Assembly (NCBI RefSeq): GCF_021272185.1
Contig: NZ_JAJSEC010000007.1
Location: forward strand, 173,948-237,947
Origin: Roseivivax sp. GX 12232
GTDB taxonomy: Bacteria; Pseudomonadota; Alphaproteobacteria; Rhodobacterales; Rhodobacteraceae
DNA: 64,000 bases
Reading direction: 5' to 3'
Made by a program: the position numbers and the translations under genes. The notes under the pieces were generated by a model, which was not told the DNA's origin, made no database searches, and saw only the letters and a list, made by a program, of their open reading frames with translations. This document shows, one piece after another, positions 8,132-17,535 of the stretch. How positions within the stretch are numbered: position 1 is the stretch's first letter; the number at the start of each line of letters is the position of its first letter.

Positions 8132-9781
8132 ATGGGCGAGCGTCTTCTCACCATCACCGACCTGCGCATCGAGGGCCGCGCCGACGAGCAGTGGATCCCC
8201 ATCGTGAACGGCGTCGACCTGACGCTCGACAAGGGCGAGGTCCTGGGCCTGATCGGTGAAAGCGGCGCGGGCAAGTCGACCGTGGGCCTCGCGGCCATGG
8301 GCTACACCCGCGACGGGGTGCGCATCGCCGGCGGCTCGGTGGAGTTCGACGGCATCGACCTGGTCAACGCGCCGCTGATGCAGAAGCGCGCGCTTCTGGG
8401 CAAGCGCATCGCCTATGTCGCGCAATCCGCCGCCGCAAGCTTCAACCCCGCGCACAAGCTGATCGACCAGCACAGCGAGGCGCCGGTGCGCCACGGCGTC
8501 ATGCGCAAGGGCGAAAGCGAGGAGGACGCGATCGAGCTTTACCGCCGCCTGCGTCTGCCCAACCCCGAGGAGATCGGCTTCCGCTATCCCCACCAGGTCT
8601 CGGGCGGCCAGCTGCAGCGGGCGATGACCGCCATGGCGATGTCCTGTAGGCCCGACCTGATCATCTTCGACGAGCCGACCACGGCGCTCGATGTGACCAC
8701 CCAGATCGAGGTGCTGGCGGCGATCCGCGACATCGTCGAGCAGTTCGGCACCTCGGCGATCTACATCACCCACGACCTCGCGGTGGTCGCGCAGATGGCC
8801 GACCGCATCAAGGTGCTCCTGCGCGGCGACGAGGTCGAGGAGGCGCCGACCCGGCAGATGCTCGAGGCGCCGCAGGAAGACTATACCCGCTCGCTCTGGG
8901 CGGTGCGCAGCTTCAAGCGCCCGGCGAAACCCGCGCCTGCCGCCGATGCGGTGCCGGTCCTCTCGGTGCAGAACGTGACCGCGGGCTACGGCAAGGCGAC
9001 GGTGCTGCGCGACGTCAGCTTCGACATCCACGAGGGCCGGACGGTCGCCGTGGTGGGCGAAAGCGGCTCGGGCAAATCCACCGCCGCGCGCTGCATCACC
9101 GGGCTTCTTCCGCCGCGTTCGGGGCAGGTGGAGCTCGACGGACAGGCGCTGCCGCTCGACTACCGCAACCGCTCCAAGGAGCAGCTGCGCCAGGTCCAGA
9201 TGATCTACCAGATGGCCGATACCGCGCTGAACCCGCGCAAGACCATCGGCGAGATCATCGGCCGCCCGGTGGAGTTCTACCTGGGCCTGCGCGGCAAGGC
9301 CAAGCGCGCCCGGGTCGAGGAACTTCTGACCCAGATCGAGCTGCCCCCGGGGGAATTCATCGACCGGCTGCCTTCTGAGCTCTCCGGCGGGCAGAAGCAG
9401 CGCATCGGCATCGCCCGGGCGCTGGCGGCCGAGCCCAAGTTCATCATCTGCGACGAGGTCACCTCGGCGCTCGATCAACTTGTCGCGGAGGGCATCCTCA
9501 AGCTCTTGGCAAGACTGCAGGATGACCTCAAACTGTCGTATATGTTCATCACCCACGACCTCGCGACGGTGCGCGCCATCGCCGACGAGGTGGTGGTGAT
9601 GAAGGATGGAGAGGTGGTCGAACAGGGGCCCAAGGCCGATATGTTCACGCCGCCGCACCATCCCTATACCGATCTGCTGCTGAGCTCGGTGCCGGAAATG
9701 GACCCCGATTGGCTCAGCGAGCTCCTGGCCGAACGCGGCCGCGACAACCTCGGCGATGCCGCGGTCGGGAGCATGGACTAG
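8132..9781 (+). CDS. ABC importer ATPase, fused DppD-DppF type
   Basis: A 549-residue protein with two complete ATP-binding cassettes in tandem, powering the peptide importer. Cassette 1 has Walker A GESGAGKST (about residues 48-56), signature VSGGQLQRA and Walker B LIIFDEPTTALD. Cassette 2 has GESGSGKST (about 309-317), LSGGQKQRIGIARAL and FIICDEVTSALD. The second Walker B ends in DEV where DEP is usual, a conservative change. Fusing the two subunits is common in alphaproteobacteria. It begins three bases after the second permease and is followed by the binding protein gene after 69 bp. Confidence 0.94.
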   Translation: MGERLLTITDLRIEGRADEQWIPIVNGVDLTLDKGEVLGLIGESGAGKSTVGLAAMGYTRDGVRIAGGSVEFDGIDLVNAPLMQKRALLGKRIAYVAQSAAASFNPAHKLIDQHSEAPVRHGVMRKGESEEDAIELYRRLRLPNPEEIGFRYPHQVSGGQLQRAMTAMAMSCRPDLIIFDEPTTALDVTTQIEVLAAIRDIVEQFGTSAIYITHDLAVVAQMADRIKVLLRGDEVEEAPTRQMLEAPQEDYTRSLWAVRSFKRPAKPAPAADAVPVLSVQNVTAGYGKATVLRDVSFDIHEGRTVAVVGESGSGKSTAARCITGLLPPRSGQVELDGQALPLDYRNRSKEQLRQVQMIYQMADTALNPRKTIGEIIGRPVEFYLGLRGKAKRARVEELLTQIELPPGEFIDRLPSELSGGQKQRIGIARALAAEPKFIICDEVTSALDQLVAEGILKLLARLQDDLKLSYMFITHDLATVRAIADEVVVMKDGEVVEQGPKADMFTPPHHPYTDLLLSSVPEMDPDWLSELLAERGRDNLGDAAVGSMD

Positions 9782-9850
9782 GGATCGCCCGGAAAAAGGG
9801 TGTGCAACGCGGCGCCTGAGCGCCGGAGAAGACGACAGGGAGAAGACCAA

Positions 9851-11404
9851 ATGACACGTATTTCGAGACGCGGACTGCTCCGCACCGGCGCCGCCGCCGG
9901 TGTGCTGGCCGCCACCGGCCTGCCACTGCGCGCCCAGCAGGCCCAGCGCGGCGGCAAGATCACCGTCGGCCTGTCCGGCGCCAATACCTCGGACAACTGG
10001 GACGGCCGCACCCATTCGGACGTCTACATGATCTCCGCCGCCCAGGGCGCGGTCTTCGACAGCCTGACCGAGGTCGCCGCCGACGGCAGCCTGGTGGGCG
10101 AGCTGGCGACCGACTGGGAGGCTTCGGCCGACGCCAAGGTCTGGACCTTCAACCTGCGCCAGGGCGTGACCTTCCACAACGGCAAGCCCTTCAACGCCGA
10201 CGACGTGATGGAATCCATTGCGCTGCACCAGGGCGAGGACACCAAGTCCGGCGCCAAGCCGCTGGTCGAGCCGATCGTCGAGATGAAGAAGACCGGCGAG
10301 CACCAGGTGCAGTTCACCCTGGCCGCGGGCAACGCCGACTTCCCCTACCTGATGTCGGATTATCACCTGCTGATCTATCCCGCCGGCCAGATCGAGGAGG
10401 CCATCGCCCAGGGCATCGGCACCGGCCTCTACCAGGTCTCGAGCTTCGAGCCCGGCGTGCGCTTCGTCGGCACCCGCGTCGACAGCCACTACAAGGACGG
10501 CGACGCCGGCTGGTTCGACGAGATCGAGTTCATCGCGATCAACGACAACACCGCCCGGATGAACGCGCTCTTGACCGGCCAGGTCGACGCGATCAACCGC
10601 ATCGACTTCAAGACCGAGCAGCTCCTGAAGGCCAACCCCTCGATCCTCATCCAGGAGGTGACGGGCAACCAGCATTACACCTTCCCGATGCTGACCAATA
10701 TCGCGCCCTTCGACGACGTGAACGTGCGCCGGGCGCTGAAATACGGGGTGAACCGGCAGGAGATGGTCGACAAGATCCTCTTCGGGCATGGCCAGGTCGC
10801 CAACGACAGCCCGATCGGGCCCGCAAACCAGTACATGGCCGAGCTGGACCCGATCCCCTACGACCCCGACCAGTCGAAGTACTATCTCAAGCAGGCCGGG
10901 CTCGATTCGCTGAACATCGACCTCTCGGCCTCTTCGGCGGCCTTCGAGAGCGCGGTGGACGCGGCGCAGCTCTACCAGGCCTCGGCGGCGCCCTCGGGCA
11001 TCAACATCAACGTCGTGCAGGAGCCCGCGGACGGCTACTGGTCCAACGTCTGGATCAAGAAGCCCTGGTGCGCCTGCTACTGGTCGGGCCGCGCGACCGA
11101 GGACTGGATGTTCTCCTCGGCCTACGAGGAGGGCGTGCCCTGGAACGACAGCCAGTGGGACAGCGACGACAACGCGCGCTTCCAGTCGCTGCTGGTCGAG
11201 GCCCGGGCCGAGCTCGACAGCGCCAAGCGCCGCCAGATGTACGGCGAGATGCAGACCATCCTGCGCGACGACGGCGGCGTGGTCATCCCGATGTTCGCCA
11301 ACTGGGTGCAGGCCCACAACACGCGCATCGGCACGCCGGACCAGATCGGCAACCTCTGGCAGATGGACAACTCGCGCATGGCCGAACGCTGGTGGGTCGC
11401 CTGA
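9851..11404 (+). CDS. ABC importer periplasmic substrate-binding protein (SBP family 5)
   Basis: A 517-residue extracellular solute-binding protein of family 5 (DppA/OppA type). The N-terminus MTRISRRGLLRTGAAAGVL is a twin-arginine signal, so it is probably exported folded by Tat, with cleavage near LRAQQ. Family motifs include VFDSLTEVAADGSLVGELAT, WTFNLRQGVTFHNGKPFNAD and RRALKYGVNRQEMVDKI. The ATG at 9851 follows AGGGAGAAG. It is the last gene of the importer operon, whereas the binding protein is more often first, and the transcript ends at a strong terminator 32 bp downstream. Substrate not predictable beyond peptide-like solutes. Confidence 0.92.
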   Translation: MTRISRRGLLRTGAAAGVLAATGLPLRAQQAQRGGKITVGLSGANTSDNWDGRTHSDVYMISAAQGAVFDSLTEVAADGSLVGELATDWEASADAKVWTFNLRQGVTFHNGKPFNADDVMESIALHQGEDTKSGAKPLVEPIVEMKKTGEHQVQFTLAAGNADFPYLMSDYHLLIYPAGQIEEAIAQGIGTGLYQVSSFEPGVRFVGTRVDSHYKDGDAGWFDEIEFIAINDNTARMNALLTGQVDAINRIDFKTEQLLKANPSILIQEVTGNQHYTFPMLTNIAPFDDVNVRRALKYGVNRQEMVDKILFGHGQVANDSPIGPANQYMAELDPIPYDPDQSKYYLKQAGLDSLNIDLSASSAAFESAVDAAQLYQASAAPSGININVVQEPADGYWSNVWIKKPWCACYWSGRATEDWMFSSAYEEGVPWNDSQWDSDDNARFQSLLVEARAELDSAKRRQMYGEMQTILRDDGGVVIPMFANWVQAHNTRIGTPDQIGNLWQMDNSRMAERWWVA

Positions 11405-11436
11405 TCCGCATCAGCGAAACAGCCTGACAACCACGC

Positions 11437-11465
11437 ACCCCGCGGCCCGCGCCGCGGGGTGTTTT
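11437..11465 (+). terminator. Intrinsic terminator of the peptide importer operon
   Basis: A perfect 10-bp stem, ACCCCGCGGC pairing with GCCGCGGGGT, with a four-base loop CCGC, followed directly by GTTTTC. It lies 32 bp after the binding-protein stop codon. Shape and position fit a Rho-independent terminator. Confidence 0.88.
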
Positions 11466-11503
11466 CTTGCGCGCCCCGGCCCAGCACGAGAACCCACCCC
11501 CAG

Positions 11504-11553
11504 CTTCAACTTGGCAAAAATACCTCGGGGGGTCCGGGGGGCTGGTCCCCCGG
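11504..11553 (-). repeat. Small dispersed element (GAGGTATTTTTGCCAAG type), copy 1
   Basis: Read on the minus strand it is a hairpin (CCGGGGG/CCCCCGG, at 11534-11553) followed by CCGAGGTATTTTTGCCAAG and TTGAAG. The same core in the other orientation lies at 39091-39138, and a diverged form at 49741-49775. It sits in the 317-bp gap between the importer terminator and hslU. I remember similar strings between genes in other Rhodobacteraceae, but could not check this. Confidence 0.6.
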
Positions 11554-11622
11554 CGCGCCCCCGCGCAACAAGCGCCCCGCCACCTCGGCGCGCCGAGGCG
11601 GCAAAGGGCCCTCAATGCAAGA

Positions 11623-11650
11623 GCGGCGCCGTCGAACCCAACGGCGCCGC
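11623..11650 (-). terminator. Possible terminator of hslVU
   Basis: A 10-bp perfect stem (GCGGCGCCGT at 11623-11632 with ACGGCGCCGC at 11641-11650), eight-base loop, about 70 bp downstream of the hslU stop when read leftward. The following bases on that strand are TCTTGCATT, only moderately U-rich, so termination is plausible rather than certain. Confidence 0.45.
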
Positions 11651-11721
11651 CTCTGCGCGATTCAATATATGGTCACCAGCTAGACCGCCGCGCCAACCCG
11701 GCGCCCGCGGCCCCCGCCGCC

Positions 11722-13041
<1,320 letters not shown>

Positions 13042-13103
13042 GGGATCCTTTCTCGAACGGCGATATGCGGCTCTGTTCCGGCGCAACGGCGCCGGGGCGC
13101 GCC

Positions 13104-13661
13104 TCAGCCGCCGATCTTCTCCACGGTCAGGTTGCCGTTGGTATAGACGCAGATGTCGCTGGCGATCTCCATCGCGCGGCGGGCCACCTCCTCGGCGGAT
13201 TTCTCGGTCTCCATGAGACCCCGCGCGGCGGCCAGCGCGAAGTTTCCGCCCGAGCCGATCGCGGCGATGTCATGTTCGGGCTCGAGCACGTCGCCCGCCC
13301 CGGTGATGACATAGAGGTCCTTGCCGTCGGTCACGATCAGCATGGCCTCGAGCTTCTGCAGGTATTTGTCCGTCCGCCAGTCCTTGGCCAGTTCCACGCT
13401 GGCGCGCTGCAGCTGGCCCGGTGTCGCCTCGAGCTTGGCTTCCAGCCGCTCGAGCAGGGTGAAGGCATCGGCGGTCGAGCCCGCGAAGCCCGCGACCACG
13501 TCGTAGCCGCCGGGGCTGAGGCGGCGGACCTTGCGGGCCGAGCCCTTGATCACGGTCTGCCCGAGGCTCACCTGGCCGTCGCCTGCGACCACCACCTCGC
13601 CGCCCTTGCGGACGCCGATGATCGTGGTGCCGTGCCAGCCGGGGAAGGTGTCGTCGGCCAT
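13104..13661 (-). CDS. hslV: ATP-dependent protease peptidase subunit HslV
   Basis: A 185-residue proteasome-beta-like threonine peptidase, partner of HslU. The mature enzyme should begin at the Thr of [10 protein letters not shown] after removal of the short propeptide [30 protein letters not shown] and [20 protein letters not shown] are conserved core blocks. The length is normal for alphaproteobacteria. The ATG at 13661 has AAAGGAG just upstream. A possible heat-shock promoter lies before it (13689-13718). Confidence 0.97.
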   Translation of the reverse strand: MADDTFPGWHGTTIIGVRKGGEVVVAGDGQVSLGQTVIKGSARKVRRLSPGGYDVVAGFAGSTADAFTLLERLEAKLEATPGQLQRASVELAKDWRTDKYLQKLEAMLIVTDGKDLYVITGAGDVLEPEHDIAAIGSGGNFALAAARGLMETEKSAEEVARRAMEIASDICVYTNGNLTVEKIGG

Positions 13662-13688
13662 GTCTCACTCCTTTGTCGGTCTGCCGCG

Positions 13689-13718
13689 ATATGGGGCCTG
13701 CGGCGCGGGCGCGCAACC
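13689..13718 (-). promoter_or_regulatory. Candidate RpoH (heat-shock) promoter for hslVU
   Basis: On the minus strand a CCCCATAT box (13689-13696) lies 16 bp after GGTTGC (13713-13718). The first matches the known sigma-32 -10 pattern well; the second keeps only the TTG of the CTTG core. This would put the start of transcription about 20 bases before the hslV ATG. HslVU genes are heat-shock genes in many proteobacteria, which is why I looked. Confidence 0.35.
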
Positions 13719-13746
13719 GGACGGCAAAAGCCCGCCCGGATACGAA

Positions 13747-13772
13747 AAGGCCCCGCGCGGGGGCGGGGCCTT
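13747..13772 (-). terminator. Intrinsic terminator downstream of trxA
   Basis: A perfect 10-bp stem, AAGGCCCCGC (13747-13756) with GCGGGGCCTT (13763-13772), loop of six. Read leftward from trxA it is followed by TTCGTA, so the U-run is short, but stem strength and position (27 bp after the trxA stop) support termination between trxA and hslV. Confidence 0.75.
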
Positions 13773-13798
13773 GAAGCTGTCACGTCTCGGACGCGGGA

Positions 13799-14119
13799 TC
13801 AGATCGACTCGTCGATCCAGCCCTTGAGCGCCGCCTTGGGCGCGGCGCCGGCGCGGTTCGACACGACCTGGCCGTCCTTGAAGATGAAGAGCGCGGGGAT
13901 GCCGCGCACGCCCATCTGGGCGGCGGTGTTGGGGTTCTGGTCGACGTCCACCTTGGCGACCTTCAGCTTGCCGCCGTATTCATCGGCGAGCTCTTCCAGG
14001 GCCGGGCCGATCTGCTTGCAGGGGCCGCACCATTCGGCCCAGAAATCCACAATGACGGGCACGTCGGAATTCTTCACTTCCTGGTCGAAAGTGGCGTCGG
14101 TAACGGCAACGGTGGCCAT
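13799..14119 (-). CDS. trxA: Thioredoxin 1
   Basis: A 106-residue classical thioredoxin, general protein disulfide reductase. Active site [10 protein letters not shown] with Cys31 and Cys34, buried acid and Lys strands VIVDFW and [13 protein letters not shown], and the cis-proline loop [15 protein letters not shown]. It lies 44 bp downstream of addA on the same strand, an arrangement often seen in this order, so it is probably expressed both with the repair genes and on its own. Confidence 0.96.
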   Translation of the reverse strand: MATVAVTDATFDQEVKNSDVPVIVDFWAEWCGPCKQIGPALEELADEYGGKLKVAKVDVDQNPNTAAQMGVRGIPALFIFKDGQVVSNRAGAAPKAALKGWIDESI

Positions 14120-14163
14120 GGTCTCGTCTCCAGAGAAATTGCGGAATGTCTTGGAGGACGAAC

Positions 14164-17100
14164 CTATGGACCGGCCCCGGCAGAATCAAGTCGCCCCGCG
14201 CGGGCCAGGGCGGGTCCGGTCAGCGCCTCGGGCAGCTCCATGAGCGCACCCGTCGCGGTCCAGACCAGCACCATGTGCAGCGCCCGGCCGGGATAAATCT
14301 CTGCCAGCATCGCGCGATAGGCGCCCATCTGCCGCAAGAGCCCCTCGGGCACCGCCTCGGGCGTCCCGGGCACCTGGCGGTTGGTCTTGAAATCATAGGC
14401 GGTCACGCTTTCGGGAGTGACCGCCAGCCGGTCGATCACCCCGTAAAGCTGGCCGAGGCCCGGAAGTTCGGCGGACAGCGGCACCTCGGCGAGGGTCTCG
14501 GGCGCAAAGACCGGGGCCAGCGCCGGCGCGTCGAGGAGCGCCAGCGCCTCGGCGACCAGCGCCGCGCCCTCGGGCCCCTCCAGCCCCTCGCGCGCCAGAA
14601 GGTGCTGCGCGACCTCCGCGCGCCGCTCGGGCGGTAGCTCCGGCAGGCACTCCAGCAGGTGATGCACGAAGGTGCCTCGCGCCTGGGCGGTCTCGGTCTC
14701 CTCGCCGAGGCCCGGCAGCGCCTTGGCCCCGCCCAGGTCCGAGGGCGAAAGCGGCCCCGGATCGGCCGGACGCGGCGCGGCGGGACTGGCGAAAAACGGC
14801 TCCAACTCGGCCCGTTCAGCCCGCGCGGGCGGCGCGCTGGCCTCGGCGCTTTCGGGCAGGGCGCCCAGGGTCAGGCCCGAGCCGCCCTCGGTCTCATAGG
14901 TCTCGGCCCCGCAGGCCTCGAGCCCCTGCGCCACCTGGCCATACCAGGAGTCCTCCGGCGCCTTGCCGATGTCGCCCGCCGCCGCGACGATCAGCCAGGC
15001 CTCGGCGCGGGTCATGGCGACGTATAACAGCCGGTCGCGCTCGGCCTTCTCGCGGGCCTTCATCGCCTCGAGCCGCTCGGCCTGGGCGGCGGGCATCTGC
15101 TCCGAACGGGTCTTCCAAAGGGCTGTCTCCGGCGCGTCGGGCGTGGCCAGAAGGGCGGATTTCACCTGGCCCTGCGGCTTCTGGCATTCCGGCAGGATCA
15201 CCACCGGCGCTTCCAGCCCCTTGGCGCCATGCACGGTCATCACCCGGATCGCCGCGCCCGCCGCCTCGGGGCTGCGCTTGATCTCCAGGTCGTCGGTCTG
15301 CATCCAGCCGAGGAAGCCGGTCAGCGAGGGCACGCTGCCCGACTCGTAGGTCAGCGCCTGCGAGAGCAGCGCGTCGATCCCGTCCTCGGCCTCGACCCCG
15401 AGCCGCCCGATCAGCCGGGCCCGCCCGCCGTGCCGCGTCAGCACCCGTTCGATCAGGTCGTAGGGCCGGAGGAAGTCGGTCTGGTCGCGCAGGTCCGACA
15501 GGATCTCCATCGTGCGGGGATAGTCCTCGGCCCGGGCGCGCAGCGCCTCCCAGAGGCTCGGCCCCTTGCGGCGATGGGCGAGGGTAAAAAGGTCCTGCTC
15601 GCTCAGCCCGAAAAGCGGCGAGCGCAGCGCCACGGCCAGCGAGAGGTTGTCCTCCTGCGTCGCCAGGAAGGACAGGAGCGCGCCGATGTCCTTGACCGCG
15701 CGTTCGGCCATGACCTTGAGCCGGTCGGCCCCGGCCACCGGCAGGCCGGCGGCCTTGCAGGCGCGGATGATCTCGTGAAAGAGCGCGCCGCGCCGGCGCA
15801 CCAGGATCAGCACATCGCCCGCCTGCATGGCCCGGGGCGCGGAGGGCCCAAGCGCGATCGGCTGGCCCCGCGCGACGGCGGCGGAAATCTCGGCGGCGAT
15901 GCGCTCGGCCAGGACCACGGTCGCATCGGTCGGCGCGTTGCGGTCGACCGGGTCCGACCAGGGGCCGTCTTCCTCGGTCTCGGGCTTCGGCACCACGGGC
16001 CAAAGGTCGACCCGCCCCGGCATCGCCTCGTGGAAGGCCAGGTGCCGGCCCTCGGCGGCAAAGCCCGAGCCCTCGGCGCCGGCGAAGGTCGCGTCGACCG
16101 CCCGCAGGATCGTGCCTGCCGAGCGGAAGCTGTAGGCCAGGGACCGGGTCTCGAGCGGCGCGCCCGAGGGGGCGAGCTGCGCGTCGAAGGCCTCGCGCAT
16201 GCGGTCGAAGGCATCGGGGTCGGCGCCCTGGAAGGAGTAGATCGACTGCTTCTTGTCGCCCACCACGAAGATCGTGCGCCGGGCCTCGGCGCGGGCGCCC
16301 TCGCCGGCGGTGAACTCGCGGGCGAGCTTGGCGATGACCTTCCACTGCAGCGGGTTGGTGTCTTGCGCCTCGTCGACCAGGATGTGGTCGATCCCGCCGT
16401 CGAGCCGGTAGAGCACCCAGTCGGCCACCCGCTCGTCGGAGAGAAGGTCATGCGCCTTCTGGATCAGGTCGTCGAAATCGAGCCAGCCGCGGGCCTGTTT
16501 CTCGGCCTCGTAGCGCGGCAGGAAAACCTGGGCGAAGCGGTGCAGCGCCAGGTCGCGCTCGCAGGTAGAGAGCGCCAGCGCCCGGTCGCGCGCGGCCTCG
16601 ACCCGCAGGGTCAGCTGGTCGAGCCGGTCGATCAGGGGGGCAAGGACCGGATCGCTGCGCAGGGCCTTCTTGGGGAAATTCTTGCGCGGGGTGCCGGCCT
16701 GGGTCAGAAGCCCCGCCTTTAGCGCCTCGAAGCTCTGCGCGTCGCGGCCCGTGGCCCCCGTCAGCGCCTCGGCCGCCTTGGCGTCGTTGCCGCCGCTTTG
16801 CCGCAGGATAGGGACGATTTCCGCGATCAGCTCGGCCTCGCCGCCCAGGAAGACCTCGGCCAGGAACGCCTCGGGGCCGTAGCCCTCGGGCAGCCCGTAG
16901 GCGGCGCCCAGCTCTTCGGGAGCGCGCGGCGGATCGAAGGCCGCGCGGCGGGTCAGCACCTCCTGCAACAGCCGGTCGAGGTTGTCGTCCTGGTCGGTGA
17001 AATGTAGCGCCAGCGCGGTGACATGATCCGCCTCGGGGCCGTTCGACAGGCTGTCGAGGATCTCGGCCCGCAGGAGCTGCGCGGCGCGGTCCTCCATCTC

Positions 17101-17535
17101 GCGGAAGTCCGGGCTGACCTTGGCTTCGAGCGGAAAGCGCCGCAACAGAGCCGCACAGAAGGAGTGGATCGTCTGGATCCGCAGCCCGCCCGGCGTCTCG
17201 ATCGCGCGGGCAAAAAGCGTGCGCGCCTTCTGCAGGAAGACCCCCGGCAGCGCGCCCTCGACGCCCAGCTCGGTCAGCGTCGCGCGCAGGTCGGCGTCGC
17301 TCAGCATGGCCCAGGCGCCGAGCCGCCGGAACAGCCGGTTCTGCATCTCGCTGGCCGCGGCCTTGGTGTAGGTCAGGCAGAGGATGTTCTCGGGGGCCAC
17401 GCCGTCCAGCAGGAGCCGCGCGACGCGGTCGGTCAGCACCCGGGTCTTGCCCGAACCGGCATTGGCCGACAGCCAGGTCGAGACCTCGGGCCGGGCCGCC
17501 AGGACCTGGGCTTCGCTTGCCGCGTCGCGGGTCAT
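14164..17535 (-). CDS. addA: Double-strand break repair helicase AddA
   Basis: A 1123-residue UvrD-type helicase fused to a C-terminal RecB-family nuclease; with AddB it resects double-strand breaks for RecA-dependent recombination. Walker A is [20 protein letters not shown] (about residues 24-43), followed by [36 protein letters not shown] is motif II, and [18 protein letters not shown] and [15 protein letters not shown] are motifs V and VI. The nuclease domain is marked by GTFVHHLLE, then YGVIDRLAV and TAYDFKTNR, which hold the expected catalytic Asp and Lys. Its start overlaps the addB stop (ATGA). Confidence 0.95.
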   Translation of the reverse strand: MTRDAASEAQVLAARPEVSTWLSANAGSGKTRVLTDRVARLLLDGVAPENILCLTYTKAAASEMQNRLFRRLGAWAMLSDADLRATLTELGVEGALPGVFLQKARTLFARAIETPGGLRIQTIHSFCAALLRRFPLEAKVSPDFREMEDRAAQLLRAEILDSLSNGPEADHVTALALHFTDQDDNLDRLLQEVLTRRAAFDPPRAPEELGAAYGLPEGYGPEAFLAEVFLGGEAELIAEIVPILRQSGGNDAKAAEALTGATGRDAQSFEALKAGLLTQAGTPRKNFPKKALRSDPVLAPLIDRLDQLTLRVEAARDRALALSTCERDLALHRFAQVFLPRYEAEKQARGWLDFDDLIQKAHDLLSDERVADWVLYRLDGGIDHILVDEAQDTNPLQWKVIAKLAREFTAGEGARAEARRTIFVVGDKKQSIYSFQGADPDAFDRMREAFDAQLAPSGAPLETRSLAYSFRSAGTILRAVDATFAGAEGSGFAAEGRHLAFHEAMPGRVDLWPVVPKPETEEDGPWSDPVDRNAPTDATVVLAERIAAEISAAVARGQPIALGPSAPRAMQAGDVLILVRRRGALFHEIIRACKAAGLPVAGADRLKVMAERAVKDIGALLSFLATQEDNLSLAVALRSPLFGLSEQDLFTLAHRRKGPSLWEALRARAEDYPRTMEILSDLRDQTDFLRPYDLIERVLTRHGGRARLIGRLGVEAEDGIDALLSQALTYESGSVPSLTGFLGWMQTDDLEIKRSPEAAGAAIRVMTVHGAKGLEAPVVILPECQKPQGQVKSALLATPDAPETALWKTRSEQMPAAQAERLEAMKAREKAERDRLLYVAMTRAEAWLIVAAAGDIGKAPEDSWYGQVAQGLEACGAETYETEGGSGLTLGALPESAEASAPPARAERAELEPFFASPAAPRPADPGPLSPSDLGGAKALPGLGEETETAQARGTFVHHLLECLPELPPERRAEVAQHLLAREGLEGPEGAALVAEALALLDAPALAPVFAPETLAEVPLSAELPGLGQLYGVIDRLAVTPESVTAYDFKTNRQVPGTPEAVPEGLLRQMGAYRAMLAEIYPGRALHMVLVWTATGALMELPEALTGPALARAGRLDSAGAGP

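Noticed and set aside
6887..11317. A 1476-codon open frame antisense to the peptide importer genes
   Set aside because: Its sequence is a His/Arg/Asp/Val-rich shadow without domain resemblance, and the opposite strand codes for four textbook ABC proteins. Long antisense frames are expected at this GC content.
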